A DNA stretch of 64,000 nucleotides from G965220075 sp965220075 (GCA_965220075.1 OZ244806.1:682001-746000); one strand, 5' to 3'. Shown: positions 16,633-25,321, numbered from the stretch's first letter. Translations and numbers: made by a program. Notes: generated by a model from the sequence alone, not told the origin.

Positions 16633-17253
16633 TCATATGCCAGTACCCGCTAATGATGCGAGCCTATCTAACCAACCAATAAGATCAAGAATGCTAAGAA
16701 GCGCGGCAGCCGCAGTAACTAAGTATACAATGGTCTTAAAGAGTCGGCCCAGCGTACTTGCTTCAGCTTTGCCCGCATCGAATCCAGCAGCACCAATAAT
16801 TCTGAATGGTATGCGGACTATCAAGCTGATAGTTTTGGCTATCCACCAAAACGGATTGTACGTTCTCAAGGTAGCGTTCCGTTCGTCAGCAGCGTAAACT
16901 CCAATTGAGCGTTCTAACATATCTGTCACGTTCTGGGCTGGGATAGAAAAGCTATCTAGATAAAAAAGATCGTCCAGGAAGTTAACTTTCTGTGAACGAC
17001 CACCAAGAGCTCGAGGGGGAATCCAGCCTATTTGAGCGTGCGTGCCAGATGTTAAGATGATATCTTTGATTTCGCTAATGGCTAGATTGATATTCTGACG
17101 GTGCTGTGGTGACTTGTCTCCTTCAAGATTCGTGCCACTAATGGGTGAGTGTGTTAGACTGTTGAAATAGCTGACAATTAACTTGCGGAACTCTATGAGC
17201 TTGTGTTGGCGTCTGCGATTTTCCCAAACGGTGATGTTCTTATAGAAATTCAA
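16633..17253 (-). CDS. AT-rich hypothetical membrane protein coupled to the restriction-modification gene
   Basis: 206 residues from a TTG at 17253 that overlaps the TGA of the upstream methylase frame (TTGA), implying translational coupling. The N-terminal about 110 residues are soluble and charged (FYKNITVWENRRRQHKLIEF...), with an ISEIKDIILTSGTH segment; the C-terminal part has two hydrophobic helices (about residues 137-158 and 178-195). I recognise no family. The gene is far lower in GC than its surroundings (many A/T third positions and AT-rich codons), which points to recent transfer. Position suggests a defence-associated accessory protein. An extension of this frame upstream to 17553 only shadows the methylase gene. 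Confidence 0.6.
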   Translation of the reverse strand: MNFYKNITVWENRRRQHKLIEFRKLIVSYFNSLTHSPISGTNLEGDKSPQHRQNINLAISEIKDIILTSGTHAQIGWIPPRALGGRSQKVNFLDDLFYLDSFSIPAQNVTDMLERSIGVYAADERNATLRTYNPFWWIAKTISLIVRIPFRIIGAAGFDAGKAEASTLGRLFKTIVYLVTAAAALLSILDLIGWLDRLASLAGTGI

Positions 17254-17496
17254 GTTGTATATTTCCGAAGTAATACCGCCGCAATCCGCCGCGCGGTGTC
17301 GGTGAAGTGCTCCACTTCCTCCGGCAGCAGCGGGCGGCCCAGGATGTTGCGCTCGCGGTAGGAGAGCCATTTCTTGAGCACCTGGTAGCCGCCCAGCTTG
17401 TAGTTCCAGACGGCCGCGGGCACGTTGCGCCAGTAGGCGCGGTCGTTCAGGTAGACGTCGAAGGTGGTTTCGCCAAGGCCGGCTCCCTCCTCCGTC

Positions 17497-17603
17497 ATTC
17501 CGGGCTTGACCCGGAATCCATCCCCGACGGCACGCGTGCCAGCGTGGTCCCACGGGGCACCCTGGATGCTTGGCGTAGGGGCAGGTTTCAAACCTGCCCC
17601 TAC
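17497..17603. repeat. Two palindromic REP-like units inside the methylase coding frame
   Basis: ATTCCGGG/CCCGGAAT with a 5-nt loop (17497-17517), and a 29-nt palindrome with 14-bp arms around one centre base (17575-17603, arms GTAGGGGCAGGTTT). They are read through in the minus-strand methylase frame as VGAGLKPAPT and FRVKPGMTEEG, sequences that do not belong to the enzyme family. The same two palindrome types recur in intergenic DNA at 52685-52805. Confidence 0.75.
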
Positions 17604-18007
17604 AGGGCCTTTAAAGGGTTCCCTTTCCTGCGAATGCCCTGGGGGTGTCCCAAAGTCGCCTTCCTCAGACATGACGGGAACAGCGGTGCCCAGGGCTTCG
17701 CGTTCGGAGCGGGTGTACGCGCGTTCGACGATCCGGCCCTGGCCGGGCATGACGGTCTGGCCTGAACCGAAGTGGCCCCAGCCGGCGGTGAGGGCGAAAT
17801 CGTCGCCGGAGAGGTTGCGGCCGTCGCTGGTAGAGGGCACGGCGATGGCGGCCATCTCCGGGCGCAGCGCGCCTTCGGTCACGCCGGGCACCGGCGTCTC
17901 GCAGTCGAGCAGCTGGGTCAGCTCGCGCCCGCGCGCGGCGGACGCGGCCAGGGTTTGGGCGGCGTGTTCGGCTGGGCGACTGTAGCAACGGTGTTGGGGG
18001 TCAAGGG

Positions 18008-18955
18008 TTACATGGGCGGAGCGGTGGGGGCGAGCCAGGTGGTCTGCTGCTTGCAGAGGGCATTGCAGAGGACGAGGAGCTTGCGCATGCAGGCGGTGAG
18101 GGCGACGAGCTTGGGCTTGCCGGCCGCGACGAGGCGCTGGTAGAAGGCGCGCAGGCTGGGGTTGGCGCGACTCGCGGCGAGGGCGGCCATATAGAGCGCG
18201 GCGCGGACCGAGGCGCGGCCACCCCAGACGCTGCGGCGCCCGCGCCAGGTGCCGCTGTCGCGATTGAAGGGGGCGACGCCCACGAGGGCGGCGACCTGGT
18301 GGCGGGAGAGCGTGCCCAGCTCGGGCAGCTCGGCGAGCAAGGTGCGGCAGGCGACGGGGCCGATGCCGGGAATGCTCTGCAGCCAGGCGGCACGGGCGCG
18401 CAGGCGCGGCTCGGCCTGGATGGCGGCGGCGAGCTGCGCGTCGAGGTCGGCCAGGTGCTGCGTGAGCCAGGCCAGGTGGGCGTCGAAGCCGGCCCGGAGC
18501 GCTGGCGGGGCTTGGTGGCGCCGCTGCTGCTCCGCCACGCGGATGGCGAGGAGCTGGCGGCGCCGGGTGACCAAGGCGTGCAGGTGGTGGGTGGCGGCAT
18601 CTGGGCGCGGACGCAGCGGCGGCTGGACCTCGGCGGCGAAGCGGGCCAGCACCCAGGCGTCGAGGCGGTCGGTCTTGGCCAAGATGTTGCGGCTGCGGGC
18701 GAAGTCGCGCACCTGCCGCGGATTGACCACCACCGCCGGCAGCCCGGCCGCGATGAGCGCGGCGTCCACCGCCTGCTCGTAGCCGCCGCTGGCCTCCAGC
18801 ACGATCCTGGCGGGCTGGAGCGCCCGCGCACGGCGGACTACGGTGGCGTGGCCCGTGGGCGTGTTGGGGACGCGCCAAGCGTCCTGCGTCGGGTGCACCG
18901 CGATGTCCAAGTGATCGCGGGCGACATCCAGACCAAGATACGGGGACTGGGGCAT
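18008..18955 (-). CDS. IS110-family transposase (DEDD recombinase)
   Basis: 315 residues from ATG 18955. The N-terminal RuvC-like DEDD domain has YLGLDVARDHLDIAVHP (first Asp), IVLEASGGYEQ (Glu), and NILAKTDRLDAWVLARFA (paired Asp). The C-terminal transposase_20 part has LQSIPGIGPVACRTLLAEL, LVGVAPFNRDSGTWRGRR and the conserved Ser-containing segment near RASVRAALYMAALAASR. Catalyses seekRNA/bridge-RNA-guided site-specific recombination in this family. Looks intact. The frame runs upstream to 19684, but that part is a shadow of the methylase gene. Confidence 0.95.
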   Translation of the reverse strand: MPQSPYLGLDVARDHLDIAVHPTQDAWRVPNTPTGHATVVRRARALQPARIVLEASGGYEQAVDAALIAAGLPAVVVNPRQVRDFARSRNILAKTDRLDAWVLARFAAEVQPPLRPRPDAATHHLHALVTRRRQLLAIRVAEQQRRHQAPPALRAGFDAHLAWLTQHLADLDAQLAAAIQAEPRLRARAAWLQSIPGIGPVACRTLLAELPELGTLSRHQVAALVGVAPFNRDSGTWRGRRSVWGGRASVRAALYMAALAASRANPSLRAFYQRLVAAGKPKLVALTACMRKLLVLCNALCKQQTTWLAPTAPPM

Positions 18956-19163
18956 TTGGGTACCCTCCCATGCAGCGCCGACCTCCCGCCCCGCCTTGCA
19001 AGATGCGGGCTCGCTCCGGCGGCCCTGGCAACGGTACGGGCTCTGGGCCAGCGCCACGGGCCGGGACGACCACGCTACAGAACGGTCTCTTGGGACCCAG
19101 GGGCGGACGGTCTGTCCCGGCCCGGTGTTTCCCCCGGACGATCCGAGGGTCTTGCAACATACA
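18956..19163 (-). ncRNA. Candidate IS110 bridge RNA locus (left-end non-coding region)
   Basis: About 208 nt of non-coding DNA between the inferred left edge of the element and the transposase ATG. In the IS110 group this position encodes the bridge RNA whose two loops pair with target and donor DNA. The stretch is rich in potential stems (for example around GGGCCGGGACAG and CCCGGCCCG). I did not define the loops; the call rests on position and element type. Confidence 0.4.
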
Positions 19164-19165
19164 AG

Positions 19166-19221
19166 GGGCGGTTCGCGAACCGCCCTCGCCGCCGGGAAAT
19201 TGGGCGCTTCGCGAAGCGCCC
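19166..19221. repeat. REP-like palindrome doublet beside the IS110 left end
   Basis: Two perfect 20-bp palindromes, GGGCGGTTCGCGAACCGCCC (19166-19185) and GGGCGCTTCGCGAAGCGCCC (19202-19221), separated by 16 nt. The doublet lies inside the methylase frame immediately before the IS110 element and appears to be its insertion target. Confidence 0.85.
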
Positions 19222-22120
19222 CTACCAGAGGGAACCAATGCGGACAGCTCGGGCCAGCCGGGTAAGGGGATGCGGGGCCATTCCATGCGCAGGGCGCCGG
19301 CGTTGGCATGGCGGTAGGCGGGGTCGTGCAGCATGGCGAGGACGTGGTGGAACAGATCCTCCACGCCCATGCCGAGCCTGTCGAGGTAACGCTGGGCTGT
19401 GGGGGACAGGTTGGGAACAGTGTTGTGCGCCGGCTCCGTCGTTCCGAGAGCGTCGTCGCGGAGCCAGGCGGGAAAGAAGTGGATCCCCCAATTGCCAAGC
19501 TTCCAGTTGCCGAGATGGTGTATGGCAGTGCCATGCGAGAAGTCTTCGTCGATTTCTCGTTTGTTCGAACCGAGCCACAAGTTCCCCTCGAACACATGCG
19601 GCTTGTAATCGGCTCGCTTCTCGTCGAGCAGCTTGGGCTCCGCTTCCCAGTAGAGCCAGCGATTGTCGAAAGGCCGATACGCATGGCGGATGAAGCCGGA
19701 CTCAGTCGGCCCGCCGCGCGCCAGGAGCGCGCCGCGTACCACGCGAGCGTCGAACCGCGCCGTGCTCTTCATCACCCCCGGATAGCGTCGCCCGATCTCG
19801 TCGTGGCTGAGGTCCGGGTTGAAGTAGTCGGCGACCCGCGCCTCGAGCCGGTCGAGATCGGTATCGATCAGAAAGGCGTCGCGGCTGGTCTTGACCCCGG
19901 GAAACGACGTCGGAAACAGCTCGGGCAGCGAGGGCCAGTCGGACCAGCCGTCGCTGACCGCCACAGCCGCGAAAGGCAGACCAAGCAGCAGGAGCGGCTC
20001 GAAGCTGTCGTAGAGCGTGTCCAACTCCGCCTCTGCCGTTTCCGTCAACCCCTCACGCTTCGTCTGACCCCAGAGATGGCGAAAGCCCACGGCTTTGGTC
20101 GGTGAGTGGTCGGCCCTCCGTACTAGCGTTGTGATAGCAGTGCCGACCTGAATGCCGACCGGGTCCTCCGGCGTGGAGAAGATGCTCGGATCTGGATCGC
20201 CCGTGGGTGTCGTCTTGCCGGTCTTGTACTTGTCGCCGTTGAGGTTGTCGATGCGGATCGCGTCGAAGGCTTCCAGGTAGCGCTCCCGCATGCCGGTGAA
20301 CGACAGCCCGTCCAGCCAGGAGTAGTTGGAGATGAAGCAGACCACGCCCCGTCTGGTCTTCTCGGCGATGCGCCGCTCGGCCATGCGGAAGAAGCGCACG
20401 TAGAGGTCGTTCAGCCCCTGGCCTTCGGGTTCCCGGACCCGTTTGGTCGTCCGATAGGCCACCGAAAGCTCGCGCTCCTCCTCGACGGCCATGCCGGCGA
20501 AGCCGTTGTAGGGCGGATTGCCCACGATCACCAGGATCGGCGTCTCCCGCTTGACCCGTTCGGCGCGGTCGCGTTCTTCCTCCAGCTCGCGGAACGGCAG
20601 CGGCTTCTGCACCGTGGGCTCCCAGCCGGTGAGCGCGTTGGTGAGAAAGACGCCGGCGCGCTCGTCACCGTCCTCGGCCAGCGGCGCGTCGAGGTCCTGC
20701 ATGGTCAGCCCGACTTGCAGGTGCGCCACCACGAACGGCGCGGGCATGATCTCGAAGCCGAACACCCGCTCCATCGCCGCCTGCTTGACCCGCGCGCCGG
20801 TCAGCGCGCCCAGGCCGCGGTCTTGCAGGTTGGCGGCGATGCGGCGCAGGACTTCCGCCAGATAGGCGCCGGTGCCGCAGCAGGGATCGAGCACGTAGAC
20901 GTTCTCCGCCGCCAGCCCGTCGGCGATGCCCAGGTCGTCCCGCAGCGCGCGGTCCACGCGCGCCACCATGTAGCGCACCACCTCGGCGGGCGTGTACCAG
21001 ACGCCCAGTTGCTTGCGCAGCGCGGGGTCGAACGCCTGCAAGAACGGCTCGTAGAAGTAGGGCACGGCCTCGCCCTCGTTGAAGCGGGCGAAGAACTCGG
21101 CCTGGTCCACGCGGTCCAGCGCGGCGGCTGTCCAGTCCAGCACCTCCACCAGACCCAGCGGCCGCAGCTGGCCGGGGTCGGAGAGCTGCTGGAACAGCGC
21201 CCGCAGCACCGGCGCGCGCAGGTGCCAGACGGCCTCGTGCCAATTGAATCGATCAGTGGGCGGCGGCGTCTGGCGCGCCCACAGCACCCAGGCGGAGAAG
21301 ACCCCGTAGAAGAGCGTCTGCACCAGCGTCGAGCGAAAGAAGGCCGCGCGCCGCGCTCGCCCTCGAAGCGCACGCCCAGGGCCTCTTCCAGCGCGCCGCG
21401 CACCGCCGCCAGGGACGGCGCATCGCCGGCCGCCTCCACGCGCGCCAGACCGTCGCGCGCGTACGAGGCCAGCAGCCAGGCAAGGTCCCGCGGCTCGACC
21501 AGCGCGGCCCGATGAGACAGCGCCCGGCTCAGATACTCGCCCAGACCCGCGCCTACCTGGCGAGCGAAGGCTTGCGGCTTATCCAGGCGCCGCTCGAACT
21601 CCGCGGCGCTGTCCGCCAGCCGAAACGTTTCCAGCTTCTTGGGCCGGCCCTCCGCGTCCTCGCCCACGAGCACGAAGTCCCGGTAGTTGGTCACCAGCAC
21701 CAGGCGGTAGCGGGCCCAATAGCGGCTGACTTGACCGCCGTCGGCGGTGAGCCAGGCGTCGTCATCGGCGGGTTTGACCTCCACCACGCCGCATTCGGGA
21801 ATCTGGCCCTCGCGCGGCTGGCCGCGCTGCACCTGCCTGGCGGCGTAGAGGCCGAAGTCGGGATGGCCCGCGCCCTGGTCGGCCAGCTCGATGACGCAGA
21901 AGACCTTGGGCTTGAGCGCACCGCCGACCGCGTTCAGCAGGTTGGCGAGCGGGCCGTAGCTGGAGCGCTCGCCGGTCGCGCCGCCGGAGGCGCGCACGCG
22001 GCGCAGGTCTTCGAGGTAGGTCTGGACTGCTGTCGCTAGCCGCGTCATGGTTCGCAATCCGCGCTCGCCGTCATCCTAGAGTAGCCCCGCGGGCGGCCCG
22101 CCCCACGGCCGGTCGCTTGG

Positions 22121-22945
22121 CTAAGCCTTGGGGCTGATTACCACGCGGCGGTCGTCGCCCTCGCCGATGCTGTAGGTGCGCACGTCCGCGTCGTCGGCCA
22201 GGGCGACGTGTACCAGTCGCCGCTCGCGCGCCGGCATGGCTTCCAGAGTCACCGGCTCCTGCGTCTCACGCACCTCGTCGGCCAGGGTCTGCGCCAGCTC
22301 GGCGAGATGCGCGGCGCGGTGCTCGCGGTAATGGTCCACGTCCACGATCACGCGGCAAGGCCGCTCCAGGCGCCGTCCGACCATCAAGTTGACCAGATAG
22401 CCGAACGTGCGCAGCATCTCGCCGCGCTCGCCGATCAGGTGCGACAGGTCCTCTTCCCCGATCACGTTGAGAGTCAGCGGATCGTCCGAGGTCTGCTCCA
22501 CGCTGGCCACGAAGCCCATCCGCTCGAGCAGCCCGGTCACTATTTCGTAGGCGGTTTCGGCCAACTCCTCCCCCGACTCCAAAAGCGTGCCCGAGCCTCG
22601 CGGCGCGGCCGGCTCGGCCGCCGTCGCCTCGGATTCCACGCGTGGCGTGCGGTGCACGGGCTCGCGCGGCGGAGCTTGCGGCCGAGGCGGCGGCTCGGCA
22701 GGCTCATCGTCGCTCTCCTCTTCCTCAGCCGAGTAAGGCGACAGGCGCCTGGTGACGCGCACTTTGGCGGGCCGTCCGCCGGACGGCAGCAGGCGTGACG
22801 CACCGCCGTCGATCACCGAGATATCCACATCGTCAAGCGTGGCGTTGAGCTGCAGGAGCGCGCGCTTGACCGCCTCCTCGATCGAGCTGCCGGTCGTCTC
22901 GATGCTCTCGGCCTGCTCGTCTACGTTCCGATCGTTCTCAGCCAC
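22121..22945 (-). CDS. jag: Jag/SpoIIIJ-associated RNA-binding protein (Jag_N-KH-R3H)
   Basis: RNA-binding protein of the KhpB/Jag family, linked to cell-envelope and division control and usually coded after yidC. 274 aa: a Jag_N domain (residues about 18-65, SIEEAVKRALLQLNATLDDV), a long Glu/Pro-rich linker, a KH domain with LSHLIGERGEMLRTFGYLVN, and an R3H domain ending EAMPARERRLVHVALADDADVRTYSIGEGDDRRVVI. The start overlaps the end of yidC by 8 nt, so the two are coupled. Last gene of the rpmH operon. Confidence 0.95.
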   Translation of the reverse strand: MAENDRNVDEQAESIETTGSSIEEAVKRALLQLNATLDDVDISVIDGGASRLLPSGGRPAKVRVTRRLSPYSAEEEESDDEPAEPPPRPQAPPREPVHRTPRVESEATAAEPAAPRGSGTLLESGEELAETAYEIVTGLLERMGFVASVEQTSDDPLTLNVIGEEDLSHLIGERGEMLRTFGYLVNLMVGRRLERPCRVIVDVDHYREHRAAHLAELAQTLADEVRETQEPVTLEAMPARERRLVHVALADDADVRTYSIGEGDDRRVVISPKA

Positions 22946-24560
22946 CGCGTCTCCTCCGTCGTCTTCTTCGCCGCGTGCTGGTCGTCACCGTGGGTGCGGC
23001 GGCCGTCTCGCCGTCGGTCTCCTCGGGGGACGGAGCACTCGTGCCTTGGGCCGCCATAACGTCGCGCGCCAGCGGCCATGTCTGCGGAATCAGCTTGCCA
23101 GTCCCGGTGGTGTAGTACTGCTGAACGATCGAGATGATGCTTGAGATTACCCAGTAGAGAACCAGCCCGGCCTGAAACGTCCAGGCGAAGATGACCACGA
23201 TGATCGGCATGAACTGCATCACCCGATTCATGGTGGCGGCCTGCCCCTCCACGTTCTGCTGCTGCATCATGCGGGCGTGCGCGAGCTGAAACCCGCCGGC
23301 CAGCAAGGCCAGCAATGAGATGTAGAAGCCTCCCTCGCCAAACAGTCCGAAGCCGGGCGGAATGCGCGTGAACCCGGCGCTCTGCGCCGCGGCCTGACCG
23401 TTCGCGCCTTGCCACCAGCGCACCAGGAAGTCCGTCTCGGGCGCGGCGCTCGGCGCCCAGTAGGCATAGAGATCGCGAGACAACGGGTACTCGCCCGCAT
23501 CCAGGCGAGCCGGTAGAGGCGCCAGGGCGCGGTCTGTCTCGCCCGTCGCGATATTGAGCATGCGCAGGCCCGGCACGCCGAATATGGGTTGCGAGATTCC
23601 CAGCGCCCCGGGTTGAGACAGCAGCGCGTCCAGGTAGGCCTGCTCCTCCTCGTGCCACTGGATCGGCGCCGCTATGGGCTCGCCGTCGAGCAGCAGATCG
23701 GAGAGCAGCGACGGCGAGCCGATGTCGGCGCGGCGGGCGTGCAAGGCGATGGGGCTTGGCGGACCTCCCAACTCGGCCCAGTTGCGCAGCTCGCCGCGCA
23801 GTATTTCCACCAGCTCGGTCTGCGTCATGCGCGTGAGAAACCAGTCGCGCTCCACCACGATGGCCGCCGATTGGACCAGGCGCACTTCCTCCGTACCGAC
23901 CGGCAGCGTCGCGGGGTCTAGCCTGTTTGGCGAGAACACCGCGTCGGCCGCGCCGGTCTCCAGACTCTGGGCCGCTCGCGAGGGGTCGATCGGGTCTATG
24001 TGAAATCGGAAGTTTGCCCATTGCCTGGAGAAGTCGGAGGCGAGCGCCGACTCGAGCGGAGTCGGCGACGCGGGCGTCGCCAGGTGCACGTCCACCGGTT
24101 GCGTGGGCGCGCCCTCGCCCGCAACGTAGAACGTCGAATCTTCCCGCGCCAGATTGAACCAGAGGAATTGCTCGTTGAGCAGACCGCGGCTGCTGAGGGT
24201 CAGGATGCCGCCGTAGAGGGCCAGCAGGACCGGCAGCTGGATGACGAGGGGCAGACAGCCGGAGAAGGGGCTGACGCCGTGCTGCTTGTAGAGCTTCCAC
24301 ATCTCTTGCGACACGCGCTGCTGCTCGCCTTTGTGGCGCTTGCGAAGCCGGGCGATCTCCGGCTGCAAGGTCTGCATGGCCCGCTGGGAGCGGATCTGGC
24401 GCAGCGTCAGCGGGATCATCAGCAAACGTATCGCGATGGTGAACAGCACGATGGCGATGGCGTAGCTGCCCACCACATCCTGAATGAAAGTCAGGACCGA
24501 GCTGAGCGGGTCTACGGCCCAGGTTTGCCAGGTGGATGAGATGCCGGAAAGCGCTTCCAT
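22938..24560 (-). CDS. yidC: YidC/Oxa1 membrane protein insertase with inserted PstS-like binding domain
   Basis: Inserts and folds membrane proteins. Core is complete: TM1 about residues 31-50 with the conserved groove Arg45, cytoplasmic basic hairpin 55-97, TM2 102-122 (LPLVIQLPVLLALYGGIL), FLWFNLARED, TM3 411-428, TM4 449-466, TM5 467-481, and an Arg-rich tail (529-538) for ribosome contact. Between FLWFNLARED and TM3, residues about 150-402 form a domain foreign to YidC: VDVHLATPASPTPLESALAS, AADAVFSPNRL, SAAIVVERDW, LVEILRGELRNWAELGGPPSPIALHAR, YPLSRDLYAYWAP, FLVRWWQGANGQ. This matches type-2 periplasmic binding proteins of the PstS kind and would sit outside the membrane. 540 aa versus about 250-330 for Gram-positive-type YidC. 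Coupled to jag. Confidence 0.93.
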   Translation of the reverse strand: MEALSGISSTWQTWAVDPLSSVLTFIQDVVGSYAIAIVLFTIAIRLLMIPLTLRQIRSQRAMQTLQPEIARLRKRHKGEQQRVSQEMWKLYKQHGVSPFSGCLPLVIQLPVLLALYGGILTLSSRGLLNEQFLWFNLAREDSTFYVAGEGAPTQPVDVHLATPASPTPLESALASDFSRQWANFRFHIDPIDPSRAAQSLETGAADAVFSPNRLDPATLPVGTEEVRLVQSAAIVVERDWFLTRMTQTELVEILRGELRNWAELGGPPSPIALHARRADIGSPSLLSDLLLDGEPIAAPIQWHEEEQAYLDALLSQPGALGISQPIFGVPGLRMLNIATGETDRALAPLPARLDAGEYPLSRDLYAYWAPSAAPETDFLVRWWQGANGQAAAQSAGFTRIPPGFGLFGEGGFYISLLALLAGGFQLAHARMMQQQNVEGQAATMNRVMQFMPIIVVIFAWTFQAGLVLYWVISSIISIVQQYYTTGTGKLIPQTWPLARDVMAAQGTSAPSPEETDGETAAAPTVTTSTRRRRRRRRRGG

Positions 24561-24578
24561 ATGCAGACCGCCCTACCC

Positions 24579-24788
24579 TCAGGGCACGGGGTCGTATCCA
24601 CCTTGGGCGAATGGGTGGCAGCGCGCCACGCGGCGCAGCGCCAGACCTCCGCCCCGCATCACGCCGTGCCGGACTACGGCGTCGTGGGCGAACTCGGAAC
24701 AGCTCGGGTGATAACGGCAGGCCTCGCCCAGGCCCGGCGAGATCCACGCCTGATAACGGCGGATGAGCCAAAGGACCGCGCGAGTCAT
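24579..24788 (-). CDS. yidD: Membrane protein insertion efficiency factor YidD
   Basis: 69 residues with the full YidD pattern: LIRRYQAWISPGLGEACRYHPSCSEFAHDAVVRHGVMRGGGLALRRVARCHPFAQGGYDPVP, including the three conserved Cys (two in CRYHPSC and one in RCHPF) and the terminal GGYDPVP. Assists YidC-dependent insertion at the inner face of the membrane. The start overlaps the stop of rnpA (ATGA), and yidC follows after 18 nt. Confidence 0.97.
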   Translation of the reverse strand: MTRAVLWLIRRYQAWISPGLGEACRYHPSCSEFAHDAVVRHGVMRGGGLALRRVARCHPFAQGGYDPVP

Positions 24789-25135
24789 GCCGTCACGCGC
24801 CCATGCTCATCCGTGCAGCGGCGCATCAAATCGTCAACGGCGGCTTGCACGTCGGCAAACGGCGCGCAGCGCAGCCCCGCCCGCGCCACGGCCACCAGAT
24901 CGAAGTGCGCCGCGTGCGCGTTTAGATGGGGACGGAAGGCTTCGCGCAAGCGCCGCCGGATACGGTTCCGCACTACCGCCCCGCCAACCCGCGCCGAGAC
25001 CACCAGCGCAACACGCGAGCGCTCGGCCTGACCGGCCAAGGCGCACAGCATGAGATGCCTGTTGGACCAACGCCGCCCCCTCGACCGTACTAGTGCGATG
25101 TCGCTGGACCGGCGCAATCTCTGACGCGTGTTCAT
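24785..25135 (-). CDS. rnpA: Ribonuclease P protein component
   Basis: Protein cofactor of RNase P, which matures tRNA 5' ends. 116 aa, basic; the RNR signature is VVRNRIRRRLREAFRPHL, preceded by RVALVVSARVGGAVVRN. It lies 41 nt after rpmH and overlaps yidD by ATGA, the standard order. Confidence 0.96.
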   Translation of the reverse strand: MNTRQRLRRSSDIALVRSRGRRWSNRHLMLCALAGQAERSRVALVVSARVGGAVVRNRIRRRLREAFRPHLNAHAAHFDLVAVARAGLRCAPFADVQAAVDDLMRRCTDEHGRVTA

Positions 25136-25176
25136 GGGCTGGCTTGGAACCGTCGGTGCCCTCGGTCGATCTCAGA

Positions 25177-25311
25177 CTACACGGTGAGACGCTTGCGGCC
25201 CTTCCGGCGCCGGCGGCGCAATACGGCGCGGCCTCCCCGTGTGGCCATGCGGGCACGGAATCCGAGGGTGCGCTTACGCTTGCGCACTTTGGGTTGATAC
25301 GTACGTTTCAT
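25177..25311 (-). CDS. rpmH: Ribosomal protein bL34
   Basis: 44-residue basic protein, MKRTYQPKVRKRKRTLGFRA then MATRGGRAVLRRRRRKGRKRLTV, a textbook bL34 that needs no alignment. Start ATG 25311. It heads the rpmH-rnpA-yidD-yidC-jag operon. In many bacteria dnaA and oriC lie just upstream; here an IS30 element and then citrate synthase follow instead. Confidence 0.98.
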   Translation of the reverse strand: MKRTYQPKVRKRKRTLGFRARMATRGGRAVLRRRRRKGRKRLTV

Positions 25312-25321
25312 CTACAGGTGG

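Larger units (their letters stand above)
17986..19165 (-). mobile_element. IS110-family insertion sequence
   Basis: About 1.18 kb. The left end follows a REP doublet ending in GCCCCT and the right end precedes CTAC (minus-strand orientation); joining the two at the shared CT gives GCCCCTAC, the usual end of such repeats. This defines an IS110-style insertion without inverted repeats or target duplication. Layout is a long (about 208 nt) non-coding left end, one transposase gene and a short (about 22 nt) right end, as in the IS110 group. Boundaries are inferred from this reconstruction. Confidence 0.7.
17250..22057 (-). pseudogene. Type ISP/IIG-like restriction-modification enzyme, broken by frameshift, repeats and IS110
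   Basis: A single-chain nuclease-methyltransferase. N-terminal part (22057 to about 21350): PD-(D/E)xK-type nuclease candidate, GHPDFG followed by GVVEVKPADDD. Middle (about 21340-19225): N6-adenine methylase motifs VLDPCCGTGAYL and VIVGNPPYNG, then target-recognition sequence. C-terminal part (17985-17250): LGGYQVLKKWLSYRE and LLPEEVEHFTDTARRIAAVL, the type ISP C-terminal signature. The N-terminal and middle parts are in different frames (shift at 21342-21360, a CG-rich run). An IS110 element (17986-19165) and REP-like palindromes lie inside. The same-strand frame happens to stay open across the insertion (21323 to 17250), so a chimeric product is possible but unlikely to be active. No helicase domain is seen. 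Confidence 0.85.

Noticed and set aside
17253..17553. Upstream extension of the AT-rich membrane gene
   Set aside because: It reads Arg/Pro-rich sequence that is the methylase gene in another frame; the TTGA overlap gives a better start.
19165..19684. N-terminal extension of the IS110 transposase frame
   Set aside because: It is a shadow of the methylase gene; the family start is ATG 18955.
22921..24771. A 616-codon frame overlapping yidC
   Set aside because: Arg/Ala-rich, no family features, and it shadows the yidC codons in another frame.
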